Positions 9,734 through 21,122 are shown, counted from the first letter of the stretch. The stretch is 64,000 bases of DNA from Begonia masoniana (GCA_022432975.1 CM039509.1:25885432-25949431); one strand, 5' to 3'. Notes: generated from the letters alone by a model not told the origin. Numbers and translations: made by a program.

Positions 9734-12700
9734 TCAAGCAAACAACTCAGGATATTTGTCCAACATCTCCTGCTGTCCTTCCCATGTGGCTTCTTCAATG
9801 CCGTGATTTGTCCATAAAACTTTCACCAATGGGATCTCTTTGTTCCTCAGAGTCTTGACTGCTTATTCCAATATCTGTATCGGTTTCTCCTCATATTCCT
9901 GTGTCAGCTCTAAACCAATATCCGATGGCTGGATGACCTGCATCGGATCACGCATGCACTTCCTTAACATTGACACATGGAAGACATTATGAACTTTATC
10001 CAACGATGGGGGCAGTTGCAGTCTGTAAGCCGTACTCCCGATTTTTGCCAAGACAGGGAAGGGTCCAATAAATCTAGGATTAAGTTTTCCCTTCCTGCCA
10101 AATCTTAAGACTCCTCTAAATGGTGACACCTTTAAAAATACTTCATCCCCTACTGAAAACTCTAGTTCCCTTCTCCTTTGATCTGCATAACACTTCTGCC
10201 GGCTTTGTGCAGTCATCATTCTTTTCCGAATAGTGGCAATCTTATCTGACATTTGCTGCAGAATATCAGGTCCAAGAAGTTTTGTTTCACCAACCTCGTC
10301 CCAGTAAAGGGGTGACCTACATTTCCTACCATACAGTGCTTCATAAGGTGCCATACCGATGGTGGACTGATAACTGTTATTGTAGGAAAACTCAACTAGT
10401 GGTAAATGTCTGCTCCAAGTTGTCTGAAAGTCAAGTACACATGCTCTCAACATATCTTCGAGTATTTGAATCGTCCTTTCTGACTGGCCATCGGTCTGTG
10501 GGTGAAAAGCTGTGCTGAAAGATAACTTTGTACCTAATGTGCCTTGCAAACTTTTCCAGAATCGAGAGGTAAACCTGGGGTCACGGTCAGAGACAATGGA
10601 TACTGGGATCCCATGCAACCTAATAATTTCCTGAACATAAAGATCAGCAAATTGGTCCATCGTATAGGTGGTCCTTACAGGTAAGAAATGGGCCGATTTC
10701 GTCAGTCTATCCACCACAACCCAAATACAATCATGCCCTTTTGTCGTCTTAGGTAGTCCTACAACAAAATCCATAGCTATATGTTCCCACTTCCATTCGG
10801 GAATAGGCAACGGCTGAAGAGTACCTCCTGGACGTTGGTGCTCGGCTTTGACTTGTTGGCATACTAAACAGGACTCTACATACTTAGCAACATCCCTTTT
10901 TAGGTTAGGCCACCAGTACTGTAACTTCAGGTCTCGGTACATCTTGGTGCAGCCAGGATGTACAGAAAAGGAAGAGGAGTGCGCCTCAGCCAAGATCAAC
11001 TTACGCAATTCCACATCATTAGGAATGCACCACCGATTTCTAAACCTCAGGATCCCATCCTTGGAGAGACTGAACTCGGAGGTGGTGTCCTTCAACTTAT
11101 CCATCATGCTGATATTTTCTACTGAATCCTTCTGTTGTGCATCTTTGATCTTTTCCAAAATTGTTGGTTGAATAGTTAACTCAGCGAGCAAGACTGATAA
11201 CTCTGGAACTATCTCCAAGTCAAATTTCTGAACTTCTGTTCTTAAGGGTATAGACATGGTTGAAACCACGGGCTGCATTGTTGTTGACATCCTACTCAAC
11301 GCATCAGCTACAGAGTTAGCCTTCCCGGGGTGATACTTGATCTCAAAATCGTAGTCCTTGACAAATTCCAACCAACGTCTCTGTCTCATGTTCAATTCCT
11401 TCTGTGTGAAGAGGTACTTTAGACTTTTATGGTCAGAAAACACCTCACAATGCTGCCCATATAAATAGTGTCTCCAAATCTTCAAGGCAAAAACAACAGC
11501 AGCTAATTCTAGATCATGAGTGGGGTAATTTTGCTCGTAACTTTTTAGCTGCCTGGACGCATACGCTATAACTTTACCCTCTTGCATCAAAACACAACCT
11601 AAACCAACTTTAGACGCATCACAGTAAACACTAAATTTTCCTTCTTCGGTTGGGAGGGTCAATACAGGGGCTGTTGTTAACTTCAGTTTTAACGTCTGGA
11701 AGCTGTCTTCACAGGCTTCAGTCCAAGAATACTTAATGTCCTTCTTTGTTAAACCTGTCAGGGGTTTAGCTATCATGGAAAATTCCTTGATGAACTTCCT
11801 GTAATAGCCTGCCAATCCAAGGAAGCTGCGGACTTCGCTGGCATTCTTAGGTTGAGGCCAATCCTTTACTGCCTGAATTTTGGTCGGGTCCACAGCTATG
11901 CCATTAGCAGAAACTACATGGCCAAGGAAATTAACCTTATCTAACCAAAACTCACACTTAGACAGCTTGGCGTAATGTTGATGCTCCTTCAATGTCGTCA
12001 AAACTACTTTCAAATGTTCTTCATTGTCAGCCACAGTTCGGGAGTATATCAAGATATCATCTATGAATACAATCACAAACTTATCCAAATACTCACGAAA
12101 CACACGGTTCATTAGATCCATAAAAGCGGCAGGGGCGTTTGTCAATCCAAACGACATGACTAAGAATTCATAATGTCCATAGCGGGTTCTGAAGGCTGTC
12201 TTTGGTATATCTCCTTCTTTAACCTTCAGTTGGTAATAACCCGAACGTAAATCTATCTTTGAAAATACCTTAGCTCCTTGCAGTTGGTCAAACAAATCGT
12301 CAATCCTGGGTAAGGGGTACCTATTCTTGATTGTCAACTTATTTAGTTCCCTGTAGTCTATGCACATTCTAAGAGAACCATCATTCTTCCTTACAAATAA
12401 GACTGGTGCACCCCAAGGAGAACTGCTGGGGCGAATAAATCCCTTGTCAACCAATTCCTGCAGTTGAACCTTCAATTCTTTCAACTCAACAGGTGCCATA
12501 CGGTAGGGATTCTTAGATACAGGTGATGCCTCGGGGTATGTATCAATTACAAACTCTATTTCTTTATCGGGTGGTATACCCGGTAAATCATCTAAGAATG
12601 CCTCGGGAAACTCTCGGACTATAGGAATATCTTGTAGCTCAATTTTATTCTTCACCCGGTCATCTATTACACTAGCCAGGTAGCTCTCACAACCACATCT

Positions 12701-13166
12701 CAGCATTCAGTATATTTCTAGTGAGGATATAATTGGTATCTTACTTATTTTAGGAATAGCTTGGAAAGAATAATGATTATCATTTGGGGGTCTAAAATCA
12801 ACTATTCCAGATCTACAACTTATCGTGGCATGATGTCTAAATAACCAATCCATCCCTAATATCACCTCATACCCCTTTATGTCAATGACAATTAACTCCG
12901 TATAGAGATCCTTATCCCCTAAGGACACGACGTCACCCTTAACAATCTGTTCTGAATGTAGGGACTTCCCTGATGGCAACACAACACTATATGACCTTTC
13001 AGCTGGTAAGGGTCCTATGTTATGTTTGCATACAAACAAGGTTGATATAAACGAGTGTGTGGCCCCTGTATCAATAAGTGTATAAGCAGCAAAACCGCAG
13101 ATCATGATGGTACCTGATATGACTGTATGTTGATCAGCTCCCACATCTTCCATCAACGCATACACT
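9734..13166 (-). pseudogene. pol: Element C pol: protease, RT, RNase H, integrase, chromodomain (broken)
   Basis: On the minus strand the frame runs from the protease (DTGATHSF, complement near 13060), through a TGA stop at 12707-12709, into a 947-codon stretch. That stretch holds RT ([13 protein letters not shown]), RNase H ([13 protein letters not shown] and DHKSLKYLF), the integrase HHCC zinc site, and the integrase triad context [16 protein letters not shown] and [15 protein letters not shown] at 9863-9865 then removes the last 42 codons (9734-9862), which still read as a chromodomain (VKVLW.N..EEATWE). A recent solo LTR separates the protease from gag. The enzymes would copy element RNA and integrate the cDNA; this copy is dead in cis. 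The RT-RNase H linker is complete here, unlike in E. Confidence 0.92.
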
Positions 13167-13171
13167 CTGGG

Positions 13172-15288
13172 TGTAATAACCAAAACAAAACATTTCATCG
13201 TACACCTTATTACTCGTGCATAGTGTTTACGATTTAAAACTTCTCAATTTATTGAGAAGTCAACAAGTAATAGAGCAATAGCAATCAACTATAAAAATTA
13301 AAGAGAATGATGAACCAATAGAAGTGAGATTTGAAAAGTCAAAAGTAATTAAGAGCCAATAGAAATGAAGAGTAATGTTGAGTTTGAAAAGTCAACAAAT
13401 GAAGAACCAATGGAGGGAAAGATTGAAAGGAGTCAAACTTTTAAAAGGGTGTTTGGCAAATAGAAAGTGAAGGATACATGGTTTTCACGTTGGAAGACTT
13501 GGAAGAAAGAAATAAAGAGAAGAAATGGAGGATAAGGATGAAGAAAAGTCAACTTTCTTCTTTAAATCTTAAAGTGACACCTCACAATGATTATCTTCAT
13601 TTTTTTTTCTTCTCTTTCTCACTCCCTACGTGCCTCTTCTCTTCTCCATTTTCCAGAGCACTCTTCTCCCTCAAAAGCTTGGTCTCTTGTAAGAAGAATC
13701 AAAGTAAGTTAGATTTTAGGTTATGTTTATGCAAAATACTAGTTATAGGTTGGTAAAATTAGAGTTTTGTTGAGTTTATGGAGAAGTTGATAAACCCTAG
13801 ATGGCTGCACGAAAATTTGGTTTTCCCTCCTTAATTTCTTGATGTTTTAGCGTTTGAATGAATTGTAATGGCTGCTTATGGTTGGAAATGAAGGAAAAAC
13901 ACCAAGTAATGCATGAATAGTTGAAAATAGTGAAATATAGGGCAGATTGGAAATCTGTAATTTCGGTACATTGAGATAGTTTATCTTGATAAATTGACTT
14001 TACCATGTTAAAGTAGACTCCTTAAGGATTCCATAGCCTCAAGAATTATCGAATTTGGTTATGTATAGCAAAAGTTATGAAATTTTGAAATTTGTTGTTG
14101 ATTTGAAGGGAATTCCGAAAATTAAGTTGTTAAGTGAATTTTTATGAATCTTGTTGATTTGCATGCTTTAGGTATACAAGTCAAGAAGGAACTTAAACAC
14201 ATTGAAGAAACCGAACTCAAGACACGAGGTAAGTGTATGTATGCATGCGTTTTGGCCGATTGGCCTACACCACAAAAGATTATGAGATTGGGGATTTGGT
14301 GAATGTAGTTTTGAGAGTTGGTTGGGTAGAACTTTTAGGTTGTGAGTGAGTTAATTATGCTAGTTGTTTCTTTAATGAATGATTTGCTTATTAGTTTATA
14401 TTATGTTATAGAATTGAAGGATGTGTGTGCAACATGTAATCATGCATCATGGTTTTCCTAAAGCATAGAAAATGGTTTGTATACATAGTTTTCATGTAAA
14501 CAAGAGTAACAGAATACAGAACAGTAAAATACGTAATAGTTGTTGTGGGTAGGGAACTGAGTTTGGTAGTTCCGCCAGAGGAACCGGTTCCGTCAGAGGG
14601 ACTGTTAGATATGCCATTCCACTTCCCCTAGAGCGAGTTGGTCGTCCCGCCAGGTGGACAATCAGTTAGGCCATCTCTTCTCTAGAAACAGTACCCCAAT
14701 AACTCATGTCATGCAAGAAAAATAAACATGACTCAGTATATGCTTTTACGAACAGCATAGCATAATCATGAGCATGCATTTTATTTTACTCTACATCACT
14801 TACTGAGCATTAGGCTCATTAGTTTATTTTGTGGTGTAGGTGAATTTGATACAGGTAAGGGCCTTGATCCTCAAGAAGGTTGATGGAGCAGTTGGTGGAG
14901 AACGTCCATTGGATGTGCTTGTAGCCGCTAGGGCGATTAAATGATAGTGTCTATTTTGATGTATGAATATATTTTGGAAATTATATGAGAAATCTAGTTT
15001 CACATTGCAGGTTTTGGTTTTATAGTTTTAAACGTTATACTGTCATTTTTTTTTTAATCGATAGTGAATGTAAAGAAGGATTTCATCCTCTTATTTTATT
15101 TAGTTCAAAGATTTTTATAATGGGTCATCTATGAAGTAATCTTTTCTTTCCGCTGCAAACAGTTAATGTTTTAACAATGTCGTTTTAAATAATGGGTAAA
15201 ATTTTAAATTTATATGGATTTTCGAGTACGGTTAGACACATGAACAGTAAATGTGACGAACCGGGTTCAGATAACTCGGGGTGTCACA
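13172..15288 (+). mobile_element. Solo LTR S inside element C
   Basis: 2117 bp with ends TGTAATAACC...GGTGTCACA and perfect duplicated target CTGGG (13167-13171, 15289-15293); C's coding sequence is collinear on both sides. Orientation is + because its end (CCGGGTTCAGATAACTCGGG) matches the 5' LTR end of element E before the primer site. It carries a 57-nt block 14172-14228 between TTTAG and GTAAGT (14229-14234), the hairpin GGCC-GATT-GGCC with CTACACC (14254-14271), hairpins such as GTTCCGCCAGAGGAAC (14569-14584), and ACTGAGCATTAGGCTCA... ending TGTAG/GTGA at 14839/14840. It is the product of LTR-LTR recombination. Confidence 0.95.
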
Positions 15289-16277
15289 CTGGGTACAACC
15301 CTTGCACGGTTCGGGTCTGGCGGCATGGGACAATCTCTGACCATGTGTCCGGTCTTATCACACCTGAAACACCGGCCAGAAAGCAGCTTGCACTCACCAG
15401 GGTGGTTCCTCTGACATGTAGGGCACAGAGGTGCCAAAGGTCTCTTTCCTTTTCCCTGGTCATCACTCTGATTGAGGGGCCTCTTTATTCCATGCTGTTG
15501 TTGCTGTGGTCCCCTGTTCTGTCGTGGCTGCCAACCTTTGTTCTGACGTGGTGGCGGCTGAGTTTCCTTCATGAGTTTCTTTGGCTGTTTGCGCTGTGCA
15601 TATGCTGTCATTTCTGCCTCTTCTAGCTCCAAGGCTTTAGCCGTCACTTCACCATAAGGTACATTATGTATCCCGGCAGTCTTTACTTTCATGTACAGAC
15701 TTGGCTTCAGTCCTTGAACAAACTGGTAAATCTTATCTTCCTCATCCTCAATCATACGGGGAGCAAACCGTTATAAAGCATCAAATTCACATATATAATC
15801 CGTCACAGAGCCAGTTTGTCGTAGATTCATAAACTCCTTCTTCTTGTTGGCCCGAACAGTCCTATTGAAGTACTTGTCAAAGAAGGCGGTCTTGAAAATC
15901 CCCCAGGTCATAGCTTCGGCATTAGCGGTGCTCTGGATCGAGTCCCACCAATGCCTTGCACTTAACTCCAAATGAAAGACAGCATAGGTGACCTTATCCC
16001 CTTCGTCAACCTTTGCATACATAAACATGTCTTCTATCTTTCGAATCCACTCCTCAGCATGAATAGGATCTGAGACATACCCATTAAACACCGGGGGTCG
16101 AAGCCGGTGAAAGCGCTCACCCCCATGATCATGAGTTGCGTTAGTACTGGAGTTGCCTTGTTCTTCTCTAGCTGTCATCAGTCGTTCTATCTGGTGAGAT
16201 TGGCGCATGACCAACTCAGTCAACTGAGCAATAGCATTGCTATCCTCATTGGTCTCTCTCTGTTGACCTCTAACCAT
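15289..16277 (-). pseudogene. gag: Element C gag (broken)
   Basis: The start is taken as ATG at 16277-16275 (MVRGQQRE). The longer frame from 16331 begins inside the intron-like leader segment 16288-16349. The product has the retrotransposon Gag core (HAEEWIRKIEDMFMYAKV, then LELSARHWWDSI). A TAA at 15771-15773 interrupts it after FDAL. The frame continues as the capsid C-terminus and nucleocapsid, with CPTCQRNHPGEC and the CCHC knuckle CFRCDKTGHMVRDC. It is cut off from protease at 15289 by the solo LTR. Gag would form the virus-like particle around the RNA. The same stop is present in the second copy (21400-21402), so it predates the duplication. Confidence 0.9.
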
Positions 16278-16287
16278 CTTGGGATTC

Positions 16288-16435
16288 CTAGACAAATCAT
16301 TACAGGCATAACTTAACTTAATGACATACATGAAATCATAAACACTTACAATTGCTGAGGTGTGCTCAAGTGACAGTCAGTGCTGGAAGGCAGTCTGCAG
16401 AATCAGTTTTAGAACCTGGTTTTGCTTTGATACCA
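16288..16435 (-). promoter_or_regulatory. Element C leader: primer binding site and intron-like segment
   Basis: The complement of 16424-16435 is TGGTATCAAAGC, matching the 3' end of initiator-Met tRNA (usual TGGTATCAGAGC) with one change, four bases inside the LTR edge. Further along the minus strand, GTAAGT (complement 16344-16349) and TTTGTCTAG (ending at 16288) bound a 62-nt segment placed directly before the gag ATG. E and F have the same layout. Confidence 0.75.
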
Positions 16436-16439
16436 CAAT

Positions 16440-16485
16440 TGTAACGACCCCAGCCAGGAGACGTCACGTGTTCATATCCTTTCAT
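16440..16485 (-). repeat. Element C 5' LTR, 46-bp remnant
   Basis: Only the first 46 plus-strand bases of the LTR remain (TGTAACGACCCC to TTCAT), differing by one base from 6642-6687. The sequence then switches at a shared CAT straight into B's LTR (CCCTCGGCGAGC). The intact LTR would continue TAATCG. About 3 kb of LTR has therefore been deleted at a microhomology. Confidence 0.9.
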
Positions 16486-16650
16486 CCCTCGGCGAGCAAC
16501 AGAGAGAAAACAGGGAGGAGAAGGTACCTGTTTTCGTTCGGGTTTGGCGCGGAAAAAAGCCAAACCGAGCTCTGGCTTTAGCTCGCCGGAGTTCGCTCGT
16601 CAGAATGGTGGCCGGAAATCTGCGTGGTCGCCGTCGTCGGGAGCTCGGGC
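16486..16650 (-). repeat. Element B 3' LTR, second piece
   Basis: Collinear with 29581-29745 of the intact B LTR (CCCTCGGCGAGCAACAG to GAGCTCGGGC). It is bounded by the C stub at left and by solo LTR D at right; the last five bases CGGGC are D's target site. The short frames here are fragments of the B LTR, not genes. Confidence 0.9.
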
Positions 16651-19090
16651 TGTAATACCCAGCATGTACGGATTTCGGATATATTATATTATATTGTTAT
16701 TTTATTATATAATGCCATTTTTGGTAAATATGTCAAATCAGGTCCGTTTCACGAAAAGAAAGCGCCATTATGACCCTAGCGAATAATAAGAATTTTAAGG
16801 AATTTACGGGAATTTTCGGAATAGTAACGCTATATTCCGAGTAATTGCCACTATCGTAAAGTAAGTGACGTTTTAATAAAAAAATAGTAAACGAGGTCCA
16901 AATTGTGAACGGACAGTTTTATTAAATCTCAAATAACGAGTTGAACTTATTGGTGAAATAAGGAGATTTCGAGAATCCGAACGGTTAGACGATTAACGAA
17001 ACGAATGACGAATTAGTTATAGAAATCAAGGAAGGGAAAAACGGTCTTTTGCAAAGTAAAATTTTAATAAAAACCTAATTCTCTTCTTTCCTCTCCACTT
17101 TTCACGCCAGAACACATTTTTCCTTTCTCCCTCTCGCGACTCCTCTCTGCCAGCCGACGCCGAACTCCATTCCGATCCGATTTTCCTTCCGTTCGTCTCG
17201 TTTTCTTCACGCGTTCTCCTCCAATCGACGTTCTCGGTAAGTCTCTATAGTTTTGGAACATTGAAATCCGAGTTTCGTAAAGTTTTAAACGTTTAGGTTC
17301 GTTTAGGTTTTCGATTAAAAACGAGATCTAGGACTCGTAATCGATAGGTTGTCAATGATTAAGTAAATATTGAACGTGTTGGACGTATTTGGACGAATCT
17401 AATCGATTTAGGAAAAATGTTAGAATTTACGAAATTTCGAGATTTTTGAATAAACTCGTTTAACGTAAATCCTTGTAAATTGCTTAGGTAAACAGTGCTC
17501 GTGGACGGGTTTAAGCTGCTTTGGACGCGAGGTAAGTTCTCGTGAGTTTCTTTGGCCAAATCGGCCTACACCGTACATCGTGTCGTCTCGAGGCGTTTTG
17601 GAGATGCCTTTAGTTAGTTTTGCTCGGTTTGGGTAGCTAGGTCTTAGGAGTTTATAGTTTACGTTTTTTTTAAAGTCCCGATGGTCTATGTGTTGCTTGT
17701 TTATTGTATGATATTGAACTGTTCACGCATCACTTGGTTTTAAAGAAAAGCATGAAAACGAATTTCCGCACAGAGTTTTAAAGATAACGTAAAGCATAGC
17801 ATCGGCCGAAAGGCTTACAGTGCACGGCCGAAAGGCTTACAGTTCACGGCCGAAAGGCTTACAGTTCACGGCCAAAGGCTTACAGTTCATGGCCGAAAGG
17901 CTTACAGTACACCGGCCGAAAGGCTTACAGGCCGAAAGGCATACAGTTACAGGTCACGCGAGGTGGGGCTCAGGCACGGCTGTACGGATTGTAAGCGTGT
18001 ACCCCCCTCCTCTAGCTGGAAAGAGTAGTCCGCCCGCTGGATGAGCTCTCTCTGGTTAGAGGGTATAGGATCTCGGTGATACCTACATAGCATTGCATAG
18101 AAAGATAAAATAAAGCATGATTTATCGAACTCATAGCACAGCATGCATCGCATTTACTAGGGCTTACTGAGATTTATCTCATAGTGTGTTTATGTATGGT
18201 GTAGGTGACATAGACTACGAGATACCAGGTGAGGACGACGTTCCTCCACCTGAGGCATAGCTCAGTTGACGGATGATGGCTGCGGTGGTGTGCTGGCGCA
18301 GTCGAGGCTTACACGACCCGTAGGGACAGTATGTATAGATTTTGAGGGTTTTTGGGCTGTTTGACATGTATAGATGTATAGTATAGAAATTCTGGAACTG
18401 CTTGGTTTAAATTGTATTTAACGTTATATAGAAATATTTTGGGTTTAAACTGCGTTTAAATGTTACGAAAACGTCTTAAATGACTTTAGGATTTGTTACG
18501 GATAAGCTCGGTTTTTAGAGCTATCCATGCAGTTGGACTTCGCAAAGTCTGACGCAAATCGATTGAGCGTTGAGTACGTTTTAATTGATCGAGTATCGGT
18601 TGAGTTTAGGTCGTGTGATATGGTGAGTATCTGTGTAAAAAGAAGAGTTTTGCTCTCTGGAAATCGGATTCCAGAGAGCAAATAGAGGAGTTCAATTCTG
18701 TGAAAGAATTGAAGGTAAGTATGCACTGGTTGCTCTCTGGAAATCCCAGAGAGCAAGTGTTCTGGTCGCTGCTGTGCAGCGACTGGGCGCTGCAACATGC
18801 AGCGCCCGCGGCGATTGGGCGCTGCAATTAGCAGCGACCAGTCGCTGCTCCTTTTGAGGGCAGAATTCCAATTCTGCCCTCCCAATGTTTTATTATGTTT
18901 ATTAGTTTTAATTGATTTAATTTAATTGTTTTAAAAGTTTTATTTAAATTGTTTTAAAGGTTAGATTTCAATTCCGATTTCGATTCTGGTTTCGATTTCG
19001 GTTTAGCTTCCACTTAAAGTTTAATTAAATTTATTAGGATAAAAAAAAAATATATTCGGGAAAAACGGGTACAGTTTTAGGGGTGTTACA
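16651..19090 (+). mobile_element. Solo LTR D, first copy
   Basis: 2440 bp, ends TGTAATACCC...GGTGTTACA, perfect target duplication CGGGC (16646-16650, 19091-19095). It belongs to the same group as the LTR of element F. Signals in order: TTGCTTAG then a 44-nt block (17488-17531), GTAAGT (17532-17537), hairpin GGCC-AAATC-GGCC with CTACACC (17554-17572), the GGCCGAAAGGC array (17808-17950), GAGATTTATCTC before TGTAG/GTGA (18163-18208), the conserved AGAGCTATCCATGCAGTTGG near 18520, the inverted repeats TTGCTCTCTGG/CCAGAGAGCAA near 18648-18682, and GCAGCG/CGCTGC palindromes at 18765-18850. Confidence 0.95.
17808..17950 (+). repeat. GGCCGAAAGGC hairpin array in solo LTR D
   Basis: Seven or eight units of about 21 bp of the form GGCCGAAAGGCTTACAGTTC. 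Each can fold as GCC/GGC closing a GAAA (GNRA-type) loop. The array occupies the same place between the donor-side and acceptor-side signals as the hairpin arrays of the B, C, E and S LTRs. The second copy (23440-23580) differs only by a base in the fourth unit. Confidence 0.85.
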
Positions 19091-19437
19091 CGGGCTCTCA
19101 CTCTCGTCGTCGGGAGCTCGGGCCGAAGAGAAGAAGCAGAATGGCTTCTTCGAGAAGCCATTCTGTTTCTTTTAAAAAAATAAATTTATTTTATTTTTAT
19201 TATTTATTTTCTTTTCTTTTCCTAATCAAATTACTAAATTGCCCTCACGCTTTTGAACTTCCGTATTTCCGTTAGAAACCTAACTTTCTATAAGTTGACT
19301 CTCATCTCACCCTCAATCTAACTCCTCCACCGAAGCTCCTGAACATAATTTAATAAACGTTTAAGTCACTTTTAATTAAACAACTATTTTATTAATAACT
19401 TCTAAAATCGTAATTAAATTAATTTCTAAAATTCGCA
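19091..19437 (-). repeat. Element B 3' LTR, third piece (first copy)
   Basis: Collinear with 24722-25069 and with the intact LTR near 29741-30088 (CGGGCTCTCACTCTCG to ATTCGCAG). It includes the inverted repeat GAATGGCTTCTTCGAGAAGCCATTC near 19139-19164. At 19437 it does not continue into GTGTTACA as the other copies do but changes to an A-run and unrelated sequence. Confidence 0.85.
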
Positions 19438-20173
19438 GAAAAAAAAAAAATAACTTCGAATTTGGTCCGATGTATTTAAAACCTGCGGTATTTTACCGTT
19501 AATTTATGCTCTGGAAGTGTTATTGATTTCGCTCTTTTCAGGTGTGCCTGGATTTTTCTTTTTAGAGCTATCCCTTTATCGATAATTCTTAAACTAGTAC
19601 GTTGTCATGTTTTCCTGATAGGTCCACAATTCGCTTGTTTGGCATCGTTCTGATAGTTTGGAAATTTTTATGCCTTCAGTTCAGTCTTTTCAATTTTCAG
19701 TATTTGGCCAAATGTTAGTCGTCCATATCTCCATTTGCAAAACCATTCTTCCACTTGCTGGAAACATCGGGCCATTCCTGCCATTTGAATAGTTGTCCAG
19801 TTTGCCTATAAAACAGTCGTCCTTTTCTTCCCTTTGCAAACGTGGTCCTTTTTGCCTGTAAACAGCGTCCATTCTGCCCTTGTGAACAGTTGCCGTTTGC
19901 CTATAAAACATCGTCCACGTGCTCCCTGTACTTCTGTTGTCCCCAGCCATTGCATTCTTCTGTTGTCCCCTGCCACTGCACTCTGTTGTCCCACTGCACT
20001 CCGCACTTCTGTTGTCCTAATGGCCATCGACTGCACTTCTTTTTCCACTTCACTCTGCACTCTGTTGCCACAAGCCACTTCCACTGCTGTTTGTCCACAG
20101 CCACTGCACTGCTATGTACTGCACTCTGCATTTCTGTTGTCCACAGCCACTGCACTTCTGCGTCCACAGCCAC
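19438..20173. other. Unassigned sequence with degenerate repeats, left of the gap
   Basis: Begins with an A-run and holds no coding motif. TTTTTAGAGCTATCC near 19560 resembles the conserved AGAGCTATCC motif of LTRs D and F. From about 19890 to the gap it becomes a degenerate tandem repeat of about 23 bp of the type TGTTGTCCACAGCCACTGCA. Frames crossing it are repeat artefacts. The repeat probably caused the assembly gap. Confidence 0.6.
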
Positions 20174-20273
20174 NNNNNNNNNNNNNNNNNNNNNNNNNNN
20201 NNNNNNNNNNNNNNNNNNNNNNNNNNNNNNNNNNNNNNNNNNNNNNNNNNNNNNNNNNNNNNNNNNNNNNNNN
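20174..20273. other. Scaffold gap (100 N)
   Basis: Exactly 100 N, a common placeholder for a gap of unknown size. Degenerate repeats adjoin its left edge, and nearly identical 3.8-kb blocks lie on its two sides. Confidence 1.
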
Positions 20274-21122
20274 CCAACTCACATTCCACCTACAGTCGTC
20301 ACATTGTATAACTCGCAACATACATAATCTTCAAGTGCAGACACGGGCCTCATAATCAATAAGGTAAACATTAGACCTCTCAAACCTAGTACTCCCACGA
20401 TGTGGGGCTCTATTAGCCAGAAATCTTAATACATTCACTTACGCTGTCTCCCTTAGCACTTGAGCTTCTTTCTCGTCAAACTTCTTCACCTTTAAACATA
20501 CGTTGCAGTAGTTAACACAAAATCTAACATTCTAATCTCGAGTTATCCTAAGATCTAAAGCTAAGAGTCTTCCCGAGTTCTATTTAATACTCAATGTCCC
20601 TAAATCCCAAATCAAAACAGACGATTCGTAATGAGACTCAGGTTTGGTTGTTTTAAATTCCAATCGATTTCGTAATGACATTACCATCTCGGGTTTTCAA
20701 TGTTCTTATCAATACTCGGACCGCCATTGATGAATGCCAAAAACTTCATACAGAGCTGAAAACATAGGCTAATAAACTAACAGATAGCCACAATTGTCTA
20801 TGCATCCCTCAGCGCAGAGTAGTCAGTGGTGGCGGAGTAACCTGCCGTCGAGGAGAGTTTTGCTGATAGCAGAGATTAAGGACTTGCGAAGAAGAAATCG
20901 CCGGAAAGGGTGGTGTCGGTACAGTGGTTTAAATGAGGTTTGAGATCCTTCCTTTGTCTTTAAATACTTCCTCATCCTCCATTATTACCACTTTGCCACT
21001 CACCTAGTTTAATCTCCACATGTAATTAATAAGCTTTTGGCATAAATCCAAACTACGAAGATTAAATATTTATTACCGTTAATACAGTTAAGAAAATCAC
21101 CTGGCCTTAACTCGGTGTTACA
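20274..21122 (-). repeat. Part of a C-related LTR, right of the gap
   Basis: The plus-strand end AAATCACCTGGCC...CGGTGTTACA at 21122 matches the end of C's LTR (AAATCACCTGGCC...GGGTGTTACA), and the block at 20381-20520 aligns with 8935-9065 at lower identity. Read on the minus strand it has GTAAGT (complement 20437-20442) and a hairpin GGCT-AATAG-AGCC (complement 20406-20418) followed by CCACATC. Here both arms differ from the usual GGCC/GGCC but still pair. The sequence after 21122 is not a polypurine tract, so this is a solo or broken LTR. Confidence 0.7.

Larger units (their letters stand above)
6642..16485 (-). mobile_element. Element C: Tekay-type Ty3/gypsy retrotransposon, decayed
   Basis: Minus-strand element with a full 3' LTR at left (6642-9692), gag-pol interior, reverse-complemented primer binding site at 16424-16435, and a 5' LTR reduced to 46 bp (16440-16485). 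It sits in B's LTR: B is interrupted after AGACCATC (6641) and resumes at CCTCGG after 16485. The frame is broken by three stops and by a solo LTR, so C cannot encode its own proteins. The integrase end carries a chromodomain, as in chromoviruses. Confidence 0.9.

Noticed and set aside
16544..16786. Open frames near the C stub, fused to MCSSDSQCWKAV in copy two (21989-22414)
   Set aside because: They cross the C leader, LTR stub, B LTR and start of solo LTR D; the apparent fusion is a one-base homopolymer difference.
19834..20355. Open frames of 161-173 codons spanning the gap
   Set aside because: They cross 100 N and degenerate repeats; no motif.
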